From positions 1-64,000 of the forward strand of contig NZ_JAEH01000009.1 of NCBI RefSeq assembly GCF_000518805.1: a DNA stretch of 64,000 bases. The letters run 5' to 3'. Every line of letters begins with the position of its first letter. Position 1 is the stretch's first letter. Below the pieces are notes generated by a model. The model saw only the letters and a program-made list of their open reading frames with translations, was not told where the DNA came from and searched no databases. This DNA is from Shewanella waksmanii ATCC BAA-643. GTDB lineage: Bacteria; Pseudomonadota; Gammaproteobacteria; Enterobacterales; Shewanellaceae. Position numbers and translations under genes: made by a program. Below are positions 1 to 11,363 of this stretch, one piece after another.

Positions 1-147
1 TTTAATCAAGGAATCGATAGAGATTTATAATCAATTACGGCCGCACCTTAGTTTAGGAATGAAAACCCCAAATGAGGTGCATGAAAAAGCCAGTTGGGAA
101 TACCAACTGGCTTAATAAAAACCGTCAACCTATTTTAGGACTAGACA
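1..147 (+). mobile_element. Right end of an IS3-family insertion sequence (partial)
   Basis: The window opens inside an insertion sequence. It holds the C-terminal end of an IS3-type transposase (stop at 113-115), then a short non-coding tail ending in GGACTAGACA near 147. Read on the other strand the tail starts TGTCTAGTCC, which has the TG...CA form of IS3-family terminal repeats. The left end and any target duplication lie outside the window. The exact subgroup cannot be told from this fragment. Confidence 0.8.
2..115 (+). CDS. IS3-family transposase (OrfB, integrase core), C-terminal fragment
   Basis: The frame is open from the window edge to TAA at 113-115 and gives 37 residues. It contains YNQLRPHLSLGMKTPNEVH, the typical C-terminal signature of IS3-family DDE transposases (YN..RPH..L...TP.E). 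In the family this follows the catalytic glutamate, so the DDE core lies upstream of the window. Whether the element is intact or active cannot be judged here. Confidence 0.85.
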   Translation, partial: LIKESIEIYNQLRPHLSLGMKTPNEVHEKASWEYQLA

Positions 148-153
148 ACCTCA

Positions 154-906
154 TTAAACTGGGTTATCAATATCAACAAAATGATGAGTTAAGCCAAATT
201 GAGTCGCTAAATGCTCACCCAATGCTTTAATCCCATAGCGTTCGGTCGCATGATGCCCTGCACTAAAATACTGAATTCCCTGCTCTACTGCGCTGTGGTA
301 GGTGCGCTCCGACATTTCTCCACTAATAAACGCATCTGCGCCAGCATTAACCGCGATATCAATATAGTCTTGTGCGCCACCTGTACACCACGCCACTCGT
401 TTGATCTGTTCGACCTCAGCACCAAAATAAACAGGCATGCGGCCTAGGGCATGATGCAGACGTCCAGCAAATGCCTCGGGGGATTCTGGCGTCACTAACT
501 CGCCTTGCCATACTAAACCTTGCGCAACCCCTTCTATTGATGCCGCATTAGCCATTCCCATTTTACGTCCCAGTTCGGCGTTATTGCCGATTTCTGGATG
601 CCCATCGACGGGTAAGTGATAGCCTAATAGATTAATATTATTGTCCATTAAGGCTTTAATACGCCGATACTTCATGCCGGTTATTACCTCTGGCTCGCCT
701 TTCCAAAAGAAACCATGATGCACTAGCAATGCATCGGCATTAAGCTCAACCGCTCGCGCTATCAATGCCTGACAGGCGGTAACACCGGTCACAATAGTGG
801 TTATGTCATTGCTGCCTTCAACTTGTAAGCCGTTTGGCGCATAGTCCTTGTATAACCCTACCTGTAAATACTCATTGAGGTATGCGGTTAATTCTGTACG
901 TTTCAT
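154..906 (-). CDS. Nif3-like dinuclear metal-centre protein (YbgI family)
   Basis: This 250-residue protein is the usual length for the YbgI branch of the NIF3 family, which forms toroidal hexamers with a two-metal site. The metal motifs are visible: HHG at residues 63-65, Asp101 in LPVDGH, and GHHATERYG from about 217. A GTP cyclohydrolase I type 2 activity has been suggested for relatives, but the physiological role is unsettled. The ATG at 906 follows a good ribosome site (GAGGAAAG in the transcript). It stands alone, and its stop codon lies only 6 bp from the IS3 end, so the insertion has probably removed or displaced whatever lay downstream. Confidence 0.85.
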   Translation of the reverse strand: MKRTELTAYLNEYLQVGLYKDYAPNGLQVEGSNDITTIVTGVTACQALIARAVELNADALLVHHGFFWKGEPEVITGMKYRRIKALMDNNINLLGYHLPVDGHPEIGNNAELGRKMGMANAASIEGVAQGLVWQGELVTPESPEAFAGRLHHALGRMPVYFGAEVEQIKRVAWCTGGAQDYIDIAVNAGADAFISGEMSERTYHSAVEQGIQYFSAGHHATERYGIKALGEHLATQFGLTHHFVDIDNPV

Positions 907-1258
907 TTACTTTCCTCAGCTAACAATACTTGCTTTAACCCTTTAATTGCTCGCGACCAGCACTGATGTTGGACCGGACACAGACCAATTGGCTAGCGAA
1001 CTCACTGCCAGTATATAACAGTGTATTGAATAATTAACCTAGCACGAGCAATAAAGCGGCGCGGGTGAATCACTTAGAATAACAGCGCTTTGCACAGAGT
1101 AAAAATCCTGCAAGTAGTGGGTCTCATAAATGCAAATTTCAGCGTCTCATGTCACTGAAATGCATTGAATGTTAGTGAAAATTGGACATTTTAGTGCTTT
1201 GCGCTATAAAATTAGGCCAAACCTTCAAGTAAACATTATAAATAAACAGGTTATTACT
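907..1258. other. Intergenic region, 352 bp
   Basis: This divergent gap lies between the nif3-like gene and the small Ala/Lys-rich gene. The only clear content is the promoter described at 1182-1210. The open frame reaching back to 1169 overlaps that promoter and looks fortuitous. I see nothing else I can support. Confidence 0.6.
1182..1210 (+). promoter_or_regulatory. Sigma70-type promoter for the small Ala/Lys-rich gene
   Basis: A -35 box TTGGAC (1182-1187) and a -10 box TATAAA (1205-1210) are separated by exactly 17 bp. Transcription would start near 1217, giving a leader of about 42 nt before the ATG at 1259. This also argues against starting the protein at 1169. Confidence 0.6.
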
Positions 1259-1597
1259 ATGTCAAAACTGACCAAAGAAGAAGTGATCAGCGCACTGGAG
1301 TCAGCCCTTTCTAAGCAAGAAGGAAAGGCTGTTGCGATTGAGCAAAAAGGTAGCTGGTACAAAATCGATGGCGGTAAGTCGCTACGTTTTAGCGAACTTG
1401 AAACTATGCTTGCAGAAATGGGTGGTGAAGCACCAGCGGCTAAAGCTGAACCAGCTAAAGCACCTGCTGCCAAAAAGAGCGCTGCAAAACAACCAGCAGC
1501 CAAAAAAGCTGCAGCTAACAAATCTGGTGGCAAAACACCTAAAGAGCTATGGCGTGAAAAGTTGGCAGGTAAAGGCCAATTGCCACGTGGCTTTTAA
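1259..1597 (+). CDS. Small protein with Ala/Lys-rich, histone H1-like tail
   Basis: The protein has 112 residues. Residues 1-60 look like a compact domain (KEEVISALESAL... GSWYKIDGGKSLRFSELETML). They are followed by about 35 residues built from AAK/PAAKK repeats, like histone H1 or the tails of some bacterial nucleoid proteins, and end in TPKELWREKLAGKGQLPRGF. I recognise it only as a conserved type of hypothetical protein. The basic tail suggests nucleic-acid binding, which is inference. I start it at ATG 1259 because a sigma70 promoter lies inside any longer frame. It is a single gene with its own promoter and terminator. Confidence 0.75.
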   Translation: MSKLTKEEVISALESALSKQEGKAVAIEQKGSWYKIDGGKSLRFSELETMLAEMGGEAPAAKAEPAKAPAAKKSAAKQPAAKKAAANKSGGKTPKELWREKLAGKGQLPRGF

Positions 1598-1620
1598 TCA
1601 TTAGCAACAGAAAATATTAA

Positions 1621-1644
1621 GGAGCCAGATGGCTCCTTTTTTTT
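1621..1644 (+). terminator. Rho-independent terminator
   Basis: The stem GGAGCC/GGCTCC with loop AGAT is followed by eight T. It lies 23 bp after the Ala/Lys-rich gene. Confidence 0.9.
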
Positions 1645-1911
1645 GCCAAATAACCCTCCAAATAGCTAACAGCGTTCAAATATCAGAATAAACTGTCACT
1701 TTTATTTGCTTTCCCCCTGCAATCAAAAATCGCGGTAGCAAAGCACCAGCGCAGCATTACCGATAGTGAAACCAAGCTCACAGTTTGCCAACAACGCCGC
1801 CAATATGTGATTAGTATTATTTGTATCCGGGCCGCATACTATTATCATCCGCACTCAAGTTGGCTAACTGTCGGCTCACTATCGTGCAACTGAATCAAGG
1901 TAATACGCGCA

Positions 1912-2766
1912 ATGAAAGGCATCATCTCTATTCAATCTCATGTGGTATTTGGTCACGCAGGCAACAGCTCGGCAATATTTCCTCTGCAGCGCATGGGAAT
2001 AGAAGTGTGGCCGATACACACGGTGCAATTCTCTAACCACACTCAATACGCTCAAGGATGGACTGGGCGAGCTTTTGCTGCTAGCGATATCGATGATCTC
2101 GTCAATGGCCTGATCAATATCGACCAACTGCGCCACTGCCAGGCGGTGATAAGCGGCTACCAAGGCAGTGCTGAGCAATGCCAGGCCATTATCAACACCG
2201 TTACCAAGGCTAAACAACACAACAGTGATGCCATTTATGTTTGCGACCCAGTTATGGGCGATCCACAAAAAGGGTGTATTTTAGCTGATGGGATAACAGA
2301 TGCGCTGATAAAGCACGTGATGCCCATCGCGGATGTGATTGTACCGAATCAATTTGAGCTGGCTCAATTTACTAAAATGGCCATTAATAACTTAGAAGAT
2401 GCTCGAAAAGCGTGTGATAAAGCCTTGTCTTTAGGCCCTAAAGTCGTGCTGGTGAAGCACTTACACAGTGTATCAGATACACATTTTACAATGATGCTAG
2501 CCACGCAGGAGGGGCACTACCTCATCCAACGTCCTCAGCTTACCTTTGACAAACAACCCGTTGGAGTGGGAGATCTCATTACCGCCCTTTTCACTGCGGC
2601 GTTACTTCAAGGCCAAGATACCGTTGCGGCATTTGAACACGCAACCAACGCCAGCTATGGAGTATTAACTGAGACGCAAAAACGACAACAATGGGAATTA
2701 CAAACCATCGCCGCACAGCAACAATTGGTATCGCCAACGGCAAACTATCGCGCTGAACGTTTGTAA
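1912..2766 (+). CDS. pdxY: Pyridoxal kinase PdxY
   Basis: PdxY phosphorylates pyridoxal to pyridoxal 5'-phosphate in the vitamin B6 salvage pathway. The 284-residue length fits the family. It belongs to the ribokinase-like fold. The N-terminus has the pyridoxal kinase pattern [22 protein letters not shown], residues 110-117 carry VCDPVMGD, and VGVGD at 217-221 holds the catalytic aspartate near the C-terminus. The long N-terminal match favours PdxY over PdxK or ThiD. A weak AAGG ribosome site lies about 11 nt before the ATG. It appears to be a single gene, with no partner on its strand. Confidence 0.93.
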   Translation: MKGIISIQSHVVFGHAGNSSAIFPLQRMGIEVWPIHTVQFSNHTQYAQGWTGRAFAASDIDDLVNGLINIDQLRHCQAVISGYQGSAEQCQAIINTVTKAKQHNSDAIYVCDPVMGDPQKGCILADGITDALIKHVMPIADVIVPNQFELAQFTKMAINNLEDARKACDKALSLGPKVVLVKHLHSVSDTHFTMMLATQEGHYLIQRPQLTFDKQPVGVGDLITALFTAALLQGQDTVAAFEHATNASYGVLTETQKRQQWELQTIAAQQQLVSPTANYRAERL

Positions 2767-2826
2767 TCTGTTGTACTGCGTCTTAGCTGACTAAATCACT
2801 AGCTAGTAGCCAGGCAACTTTGCGGC

Positions 2827-3300
2827 TTACATCGCCATATCAACCCGTACGCCGCTGGCTAGATACACCACTCTCACCTCATCTCCGGCATTAAATATCA
2901 TGCCGGGGTCTTTGTCTTGGATCACCATCACTCGCTCATCATCTTCATAGCGGATCATCAACTCTACCAATTGTATTTGTTGGTAATAGCTTTGACCTGA
3001 GCGATGGCCTATTCCGCCACCCAATATGGCACCTAACACGGTCGCCACATCTTGGCCGCTACCGCCACCAAACTGATGACCAATAACGCCACCAATTAAT
3101 GCGCCACCAAAGGTGCGCCAGCCCTGATTACGGTCTTCAACCAGCTGGCTTTCGGTAATATTGCGTACCGACTCAACTGTGCCATATTCGACTTTTTGCA
3201 CTGGCTGTGCAGTATTACGATCATAATTGGCCGATACGTTAAAGATACAGCCAAAAATTAACCAAACATAAGCAAGTGCATGTACTTGAGGTTTCAACAT
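2827..3300 (-). CDS. Glycine-zipper 2TM-domain envelope protein (SlyB-like)
   Basis: The protein has 157 residues: an N-terminal hydrophobic export signal (about residues 8-24), a short linker, then a glycine-zipper hairpin at about 64-100 (GGALIGGVIG... LGAILGGGIG), then a beta-rich tail. Glycine-zipper 2TM proteins such as SlyB are small outer-membrane-associated envelope proteins. The signal region contains a Cys (LIFGC), but its -2 residue is Phe, so a lipobox is doubtful; cleavage after NVSA is the alternative. It is divergent from aat. The specific function is unknown. Confidence 0.75.
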   Translation of the reverse strand: MLKPQVHALAYVWLIFGCIFNVSANYDRNTAQPVQKVEYGTVESVRNITESQLVEDRNQGWRTFGGALIGGVIGHQFGGGSGQDVATVLGAILGGGIGHRSGQSYYQQIQLVELMIRYEDDERVMVIQDKDPGMIFNAGDEVRVVYLASGVRVDMAM

Positions 3301-3353
3301 CGCTATTTTTCCGCTAACTTATTAGTAGGCCCTATAAGGAATTTTACTCAAAA

Positions 3354-4064
3354 GTGAACTCTCTGTCTTATTTAAATAATGACCTCGCCCCCTTCCCCTC
3401 ACCTGAGCAAGCCCTCAGGGATCCAAATGGGTTGCTGGCCATTGGCGGAGATTTACACCCAGACAGGCTGTTAAGCGCTTATTACAATGGAATATTTCCT
3501 TGGTTTAATGCCGATGACCCTATCTTGTGGTGGTCACCGGATCCACGTGCCGTATTTGTGCCTGGCAGTTTGCACATCAGCAAGAGTTTACGCAAATTTG
3601 TCCGTAAACAAGCTTGGCGCTTTACCATTAATCATGCCTTTGATGATGTCGTCAAAGGGTGCGCAGCACCAAGGCCTGATCAAGATGGCACTTGGATAAC
3701 GGCCGACATTGCCACTGCCTATGGTCTATTACACCAACAACGCCAAGCCCATTCACTAGAGGTGTGGCATGAAAAAGAGTTGATTGGTGGCTTATATGGA
3801 ATAGCCATTGGCCAAGTGTTTTGTGGTGAATCTATGTTTCATCGACAAACCAATGCCTCAAAAGCCGCCATGATGATGTTGCATCAATATTTATTGGCCA
3901 ATCAATTTAAACTGATTGATGCACAAGTTGTGAACCCGCATTTAGAGTCTTTGGGGGCGAAAGCATTAAAACGCAGTGATTTCATTTCTCTATTAAAACG
4001 TTTTCGTGATAATCGCGTCGCCGATGATGTCTGGCATCCCAAGGAGATATTCCTTGACCTCTAA
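3354..4064 (+). CDS. aat: Leucyl/phenylalanyl-tRNA--protein transferase
   Basis: Aat moves Leu or Phe from aminoacyl-tRNA onto proteins with N-terminal Lys or Arg, creating a primary N-degron that ClpS delivers to ClpAP. The 236 residues include the family blocks GLLAIGGDL (26-34), YNGIFPWF (about 43-50), WWSPDPRAV and [18 protein letters not shown]. Translation begins at GTG 3354, with AAGGA at 3336-3340. The next gene, bpt, starts inside the last codons of aat, so the two are translationally coupled. ClpA and ClpS, the downstream partners, lie 1.5-4 kb away. Confidence 0.95.
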   Translation: MNSLSYLNNDLAPFPSPEQALRDPNGLLAIGGDLHPDRLLSAYYNGIFPWFNADDPILWWSPDPRAVFVPGSLHISKSLRKFVRKQAWRFTINHAFDDVVKGCAAPRPDQDGTWITADIATAYGLLHQQRQAHSLEVWHEKELIGGLYGIAIGQVFCGESMFHRQTNASKAAMMMLHQYLLANQFKLIDAQVVNPHLESLGAKALKRSDFISLLKRFRDNRVADDVWHPKEIFLDL

Positions 4065-4767
4065 GTCACAAACCATACAACTTGGTATGACTGGTACCTT
4101 CGCCTGTAGTTATCTGCCTAGCAAGCAAGAACAACTGCTAGTACTACAAGAAGATCATCTGAACGATAATTTGTTTGAGCATCTACTGGCGCTTGGCTTT
4201 AGGCGCAGTGGCGGCACGATATATAAACCACAATGCCCTCAATGCAATGCCTGCTTGCCGATTCGTATTCCTGTTGAGCAGTTTGTGCCTTCTCGGCGTC
4301 AAAAACGTACCATGCGCAATAATCGCGACCTAAGCTGGCGTATAGCCGATGCCCACACACCTGCGCAATACGCTTTGTATGAGCGCTACGTAAACGAGCG
4401 CCACAAAGACGGACCAATGTACCCAGCTACACCGGAACAATACCAACAATTTGTGAAAGCGAAATGGACCTCGCCAATCCTGATAGAAATATTGCATGAA
4501 GATGAACTGATTGGCGTCGCTGTCACCGATGTACTGCCTAACTCGCTTTCGGCAATCTATAGTTTTTTTGCCCCTGAGCAACATAAACGATCATTAGGCA
4601 ATATGATGATTTTGATTCAGTTGCAACTGGCGAAACTGATGCGCAAATCGTTTATCTATTTAGGTTACCAGATCGATGAATCTCGCAAAATGAACTACAA
4701 ACGCAATTTTCACCCCTACCAGGTTTTAACCCAACAGGGATGGTTGCAAAGTGAAATAGACAAGTAA
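4054..4767 (+). CDS. bpt: Aspartate/glutamate leucyltransferase Bpt
   Basis: Bpt attaches Leu to N-terminal Asp or Glu, feeding the same N-degron pathway as Aat. The 237 residues show the N-terminal cysteine cluster CPQCNAC after [12 protein letters not shown], and a C-terminal GNAT-like domain with [10 protein letters not shown] and YLGYQI. I place the start at TTG 4054: a perfect AAGGAG (4041-4046) sits 7 nt upstream, and the length then matches the family. The in-frame ATGs further upstream lie deep inside aat. The gene overlaps aat by 11 bp. Its stop codon directly abuts a repeat element. Confidence 0.93.
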   Translation: MTSKSQTIQLGMTGTFACSYLPSKQEQLLVLQEDHLNDNLFEHLLALGFRRSGGTIYKPQCPQCNACLPIRIPVEQFVPSRRQKRTMRNNRDLSWRIADAHTPAQYALYERYVNERHKDGPMYPATPEQYQQFVKAKWTSPILIEILHEDELIGVAVTDVLPNSLSAIYSFFAPEQHKRSLGNMMILIQLQLAKLMRKSFIYLGYQIDESRKMNYKRNFHPYQVLTQQGWLQSEIDK

Positions 4768-5044
4768 TACCAATCAGTATAAGAATTTGATCTACTCAGC
4801 GCGCTTTTGGCAAACTAATTCAAGGCCGGCTAATTCAAAGTGAGTACTGAAACAATGGTTGCTCCCTTGTGAGGTTATTCAACGCAGAAGTAGGTAGCCA
4901 AAAACGCGCCAGAATGGCGAGTTTTAGCGATTCTGATGCTGTGTTAACGAGCTTAACCGTAGAATAACTATGCTCTTCACTCGTTGCCTTGCCTCAGAAC
5001 CGCTAAACTCTCGCTGAGTGACTAAATGTTTATGCTGATTGGTA
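4768..5044 (+). repeat. MITE-like element, copy A (about 273 bp plus TA flanks)
   Basis: The ends are inverted repeats, CCAATCAGTATAA at 4770 and TTATGCTGATTGG ending at 5042, each flanked by TA (4768-4769, 5043-5044). An inner inverted repeat (4917-4936 with 4994-5014) would fold into a long hairpin. There is no coding capacity. A second full copy lies at 19796-20058 in the opposite orientation and is closely similar throughout. TA flanks and short ends are typical of non-autonomous elements mobilised by Tc1/mariner/IS630-type transposases. This copy starts at the bpt stop codon. Confidence 0.85.
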
Positions 5045-5092
5045 TAATCATCACTTAAACGCTAAGTTTTAGCTGCGAAACTTAACCTGAGC

Positions 5093-5121
5093 TTTACAGC
5101 GGCTTGATTTTGCGGCATGAT
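5093..5121 (+). promoter_or_regulatory. Candidate infA promoter
   Basis: TTTACA (5093-5098) and CATGAT (5116-5121) have 17-bp spacing. They lie between the repeat element and infA, which needs its own promoter there. Both boxes are imperfect. Confidence 0.4.
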
Positions 5122-5161
5122 ACGCCCGTTTTTAATATTTGAAGGCTAACAGGATAACTGA

Positions 5162-5383
<222 letters not shown>

Positions 5384-5404
5384 GTTAGCTAACGACGTAT
5401 TATT

Positions 5405-5431
5405 AAAAACCAGCTGTTCGCTGGTTTTTTT
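5405..5431 (+). terminator. Rho-independent terminator of infA
   Basis: The stem AACCAGC/GCTGGTT is followed by a run of T. It lies about 22 bp past the infA stop. Confidence 0.9.
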
Positions 5432-5454
5432 ATGCCTGATCTCAACAAAAAATA

Positions 5455-5483
5455 AAAAACCGCTTACTAGAAGCGGTTTTTTC
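5455..5483 (-). terminator. Rho-independent terminator of clpSA
   Basis: The stem AAACCGCTT/AAGCGGTTT has A and T tracts on both sides, so it can act in both directions. It lies 22 bp after the clpA stop on the minus strand. Confidence 0.85.
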
Positions 5484-5504
5484 ATAGCTAAGTTAAATCA
5501 GTTT

Positions 5505-7769
5505 TTAGCTGGTGACCTTTTCCTGGCTGTGAGTTTCAATCACAATCTCATCGCCGTTAGCATCGACATGGGCTACGCCACCTTTTTCAAGGTTGCCGAA
5601 CAAAATCTCATCGGCTAATGGGCGCTTAATCAGCTCAGTCACGACTCTTGCCATTGGGCGTGCCCCCATGGCTTTGTCATAGCCTTTCTCAGCTAATAAC
5701 GTCCGTGCTTCATCACTGACCTCTAAAGTTACTGATTTATCGTCCAGCTGCGCCTGAAGCTCTACTAAGAACTTATCAACCACTTTAGCAATAACTGTCA
5801 TATCAAGATGATTAAACCAAATGATCTCGTCGAGTCTATTTCTGAACTCAGGAGAGAACACCTTGTTGATCTCAGACAGAGCATCTTGACTGTGATCTTG
5901 CTGTTTAAAGCCAATTGATTTACGCACGGTTTCTTGCACACCGGCGTTAGTGGTCATCACTAACGTCACGTTTCTAAAATCAGCTTTGCGGCCATTATTG
6001 TCAGTCAAGGTACCGTGATCCATCACCTGCAATAGCAAGTTGTACACATCTGGGTGGGCTTTCTCAATTTCATCGAGCAATACCACACAATGTGGATGCT
6101 TAATTACGGCGTCAGTTAACAAGCCACCTTGATCGTAACCCACATAACCTGGCGGTGCACCAATCAGCCTTGAAACAGTATGGCTTTCCATATACTCCGA
6201 CATGTCAAAGCGCACTAAATTAAGCCCTAGGCATGATGACAATTGATTAGTCACCTCGGTTTTACCCACACCTGTCGGTCCAGCGAACAAAAAGCTACCT
6301 ACGGGTTTTTTATCGACCCCTAAGCCACTTCTTGATAACCGAATAGCGGAGCTTAGCGCTTCAATCGCTTGATCTTGACCAAACACCACCATCTTCAGAT
6401 TGCGCTCAAGATTCTTAAGCATATCTTTGTCGGTAGCCGACACTGACTTCTCAGGAATTCGCGCTATTTTGGCAATAATGGCTTCAATTTCTAGCTGGCC
6501 AATGGTTTTCTTGCGGCGGCTTCGCGGTTGCATCGCCATACGCGCCCCAGCTTCATCTATCACATCAATGGCTTTGTCAGGCAGGTGACGGTCGTTAATA
6601 TGCTTATCGGACAATCTCGCTGCAGTGCTTAACGCCGCTTGTGTATATCGCACGCTATGGTGCTCTTCGTATTTAGACTTCAGCCCTTGCAGGATCTTAG
6701 TGGTTTCTGCAACCGAAGGCTCATTGATGTCTATTTTTTGGAACCGGCGTGCTAAGGCGCGGTCTTTTTCAAAAATACTTTGGTATTCTTGGAAAGTCGT
6801 CGAGCCCATGCAGCGTAAGTTACCACTAGATAGCAGCGGCTTTAACAGGTTAGATGCATCCATCACCCCGCCTGATGCGGCACCAGCGCCAATGATGGTA
6901 TGAATTTCATCAATAAATAAAATGGCATGCTCATCATTTTTAAGCTCTTTAAGTAACGCCTTAAAACGTTTCTCAAAATCACCACGATATTTGGTGCCGG
7001 CTAGCAATGCGCCTAAATCCAATGAATAAACAGTTGCCTCTAGCATCACTTCTGGTACTTCTTCATTGACAATGCGGTACGCTAGCCCTTCAGCTATAGC
7101 GGTTTTACCAACACCAGCCTCCCCCACCAGTAAAGGGTTATTCTTACGGCGACGACATAGAATTTGAATCGAGCGCTCAATTTCATCAGCTCGGCCGATC
7201 AAAGGGTCAATATTACCGGCCTTAGCTTCTTCATTAAGGTTGGCGGTAAACTGGGATAACTTGCTCTTTTCCTCTTGCGCCTCGCTTTGGTCCTCTATTT
7301 GCTCTTGCTCTGATGGCGAGTCGATTTCATCTTTGCCCACCCCGTGGGAGATATAATTCACCACGTCTAATCGTGTGATTTCACCATTGCGCAGTAAATA
7401 GACCGCTTGTGACTCTTGTTCGCTAAAAATAGCAACCAGCACGTTCGCGCCAGTCACTTCGTTGCGCCCAGACGATTGCACATGAAAAACGGCGCGCTGT
7501 AGTACTCGTTGAAACCCCAGCGTCGGCTGAGTTTCGCGGTCATCTTCTGGATCGGAAATAATTGGGGTTGTTTGTTGAATAAAACTGGAGACTTCTTCGC
7601 GCAACTTATCTAAATTGGCGCCGCAAGCTACCAAGGCTTCTTGCGCAGCTGGGTTATCGATTAACGCCAACAATAGATGCTCTACTGTCATATATTCATG
7701 ACGCGCGTCTCTGGCTTGTTGAAATGCCAGATTCAAGGTGACCTCAAGATCTTTGTTTAGCATAAGCAC
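5505..7769 (-). CDS. clpA: ATP-dependent Clp protease ATP-binding subunit ClpA
   Basis: ClpA is the AAA+ unfoldase that feeds substrates into ClpP. The 754 residues give an N-terminal Clp-N domain that docks ClpS, an acidic linker (about 145-165), a first AAA+ module with Walker A GEAGVGKT near residue 215, and a second with GPTGVGKT near 495. There is no ClpB-type coiled-coil insert. The ClpP-contacting IGF loop is visible as KSIGFKQQ. It lies 29 bp after clpS on the same strand and is almost certainly cotranscribed with it. The clpP gene is not in the window. Confidence 0.97.
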   Translation of the reverse strand: MLMLNKDLEVTLNLAFQQARDARHEYMTVEHLLLALIDNPAAQEALVACGANLDKLREEVSSFIQQTTPIISDPEDDRETQPTLGFQRVLQRAVFHVQSSGRNEVTGANVLVAIFSEQESQAVYLLRNGEITRLDVVNYISHGVGKDEIDSPSEQEQIEDQSEAQEEKSKLSQFTANLNEEAKAGNIDPLIGRADEIERSIQILCRRRKNNPLLVGEAGVGKTAIAEGLAYRIVNEEVPEVMLEATVYSLDLGALLAGTKYRGDFEKRFKALLKELKNDEHAILFIDEIHTIIGAGAASGGVMDASNLLKPLLSSGNLRCMGSTTFQEYQSIFEKDRALARRFQKIDINEPSVAETTKILQGLKSKYEEHHSVRYTQAALSTAARLSDKHINDRHLPDKAIDVIDEAGARMAMQPRSRRKKTIGQLEIEAIIAKIARIPEKSVSATDKDMLKNLERNLKMVVFGQDQAIEALSSAIRLSRSGLGVDKKPVGSFLFAGPTGVGKTEVTNQLSSCLGLNLVRFDMSEYMESHTVSRLIGAPPGYVGYDQGGLLTDAVIKHPHCVVLLDEIEKAHPDVYNLLLQVMDHGTLTDNNGRKADFRNVTLVMTTNAGVQETVRKSIGFKQQDHSQDALSEINKVFSPEFRNRLDEIIWFNHLDMTVIAKVVDKFLVELQAQLDDKSVTLEVSDEARTLLAEKGYDKAMGARPMARVVTELIKRPLADEILFGNLEKGGVAHVDANGDEIVIETHSQEKVTS

Positions 7770-7798
7770 CCCCTAAATGAACTACAAAACTCACAAAT

Positions 7799-8107
7799 TT
7801 AGGCTTTCTCTAATGAACACAGTAACGGATGTTGGTTTTGTCTGGCAAATTGATTTACCTGCGCAACTTTAGTTTCTGCGATTCCAAAAGGAAAAACACC
7901 GCAAATCCCTTTGCCTTGATGATGAATGGCAAGCATGATGTTGGTCGCTTCTTGCTCATTCTTCTTGAAAAACATTTGTAAAACCTCAATGACAAAATCC
8001 ATCGGGGTGTAATCGTCATTATTCAAAATGACTTTGTACATGGAAGGCGGAGTGACTTCTGCTTCAACTCGTTCTTCAACATGTTCAATATTTCCTGCTT
8101 TACCCAT
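7799..8107 (-). CDS. clpS: ClpA adaptor protein ClpS
   Basis: ClpS recognises N-degrons (Leu, Phe, Trp, Tyr) and hands them to ClpA. The 102-residue length is typical. The key block [20 protein letters not shown] (residues 24-43) contains the ligand-pocket residues, followed by the usual helix with [26 protein letters not shown] lies 12 nt before the ATG. It is divergent from cspD, the same arrangement as in E. coli. With aat and bpt nearby, the N-degron tagging and reading genes are closely grouped. Confidence 0.97.
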   Translation of the reverse strand: MGKAGNIEHVEERVEAEVTPPSMYKVILNNDDYTPMDFVIEVLQMFFKKNEQEATNIMLAIHHQGKGICGVFPFGIAETKVAQVNQFARQNQHPLLCSLEKA

Positions 8108-8244
8108 TGTTAAATATTAGCCTCTAGTTTTGGCTTATTCCAACTGTTAGCCATTACAACTAACAATTACCCTTTATGTCTACATCTAAAAGTGCAATTG
8201 ATACAACTTTTTTGTTTAATTGTTGCTTTTTTGTTAACTAAGTC

Positions 8245-8273
8245 TTGACTTATTCTTGTACTGCTTTCATTCT
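8245..8273 (+). promoter_or_regulatory. Candidate cspD promoter
   Basis: A good -35 box TTGACT (8245-8250) is followed after 17 bp by a weak -10 box CATTCT (8268-8273). A leader of about 75 nt would follow. Stationary-phase control of cspD is known in E. coli but is not shown here. Confidence 0.4.
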
Positions 8274-8354
8274 GTTCAATAGACGGTGAATATTTCCCGT
8301 CATTATAAGTTTTACTATCTTACTGGTAAGTAAACAACAGAAGGAAGTGGAAGT

Positions 8355-8561
8355 ATGGCAAACGGAACTGTTAAATGGTTCAACAACGCCAAAGGTTTTG
8401 GGTTTATCTGCCCTGATGCTGGTGGTGAGGATGTTTTTGCACACTATTCTACCATTGAAATGGAAGGCTATCGAACTCTAAAAGCAGGCCAACCGGTTCA
8501 ATTTGAAGTAGAACAAGGTCCAAAAGGGATGCACGCTTCAGCAATATCGCCCACAAAATAG
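8355..8561 (+). CDS. cspD: Cold-shock-domain protein CspD
   Basis: CspD is a single cold-shock domain that binds single-stranded nucleic acid. In E. coli it inhibits DNA replication in stationary phase. The 68 residues carry RNP1 (KGFGFI, about 14-19) and RNP2 (DVFAHYS, about 28-34). The divergent position next to clpS, as in E. coli, supports CspD over other Csp paralogues. AAGGAAG lies 8-14 nt before the ATG. It is monocistronic. Confidence 0.93.
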   Translation: MANGTVKWFNNAKGFGFICPDAGGEDVFAHYSTIEMEGYRTLKAGQPVQFEVEQGPKGMHASAISPTK

Positions 8562-8575
8562 TCGGCGCGATCATA

Positions 8576-8605
8576 AAAAGGCAGGGACATTACCCTGCCT
8601 TTTTT
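8576..8605 (+). terminator. Rho-independent terminator of cspD
   Basis: The stem AGGCAGGG/CCCTGCCT is flanked by A and T runs. It begins 15 bp after the cspD stop. Confidence 0.9.
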
Positions 8606-8752
8606 ATGTCTGCAAGATAATTATCACCACTATATATCCACTTCCATTATCAACATGCTATTAACCTAATATCGAAAATAGCCTAAGCCCTCTTCAGTCA
8701 ACACGGTTAAATATACCTTATCCAATTTCAGTTACACATTTGAATAAGCAGA

Positions 8753-8771
8753 TTTATGCTGATTGATATTA
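8753..8771. repeat. Solo end of the MITE-like repeat (degenerate)
   Basis: TTTATGCTGATTGATATTA differs by only a base or two from the right end of copy A (TTTATGCTGATTGGTATAA). No other part of the element is recognisable next to it. It may be a decayed remnant. Confidence 0.5.
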
Positions 8772-8795
8772 CACCGCAAGCAAGCTTAAAAATAA

Positions 8796-8819
8796 AAAAG
8801 GGAGCCTTAGCTCCCTTTT
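8796..8819 (-). terminator. Rho-independent terminator of icd
   Basis: The stem AAAAGGGAGC/GCTCCCTTTT lies about 20 bp after the icd stop on the minus strand. Confidence 0.85.
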
Positions 8820-8837
8820 ACCATCATAACGTATGTA

Positions 8838-11363
<2,526 letters not shown>

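Noticed and set aside
1821-2036. 71-codon frame overlapping the pdxY start
   Set aside because: It overlaps pdxY in another frame and has no ribosome site or family.
7799-8561. clpS and cspD as a novel divergent pair
   Set aside because: This arrangement is the same as in E. coli and many other gammaproteobacteria.
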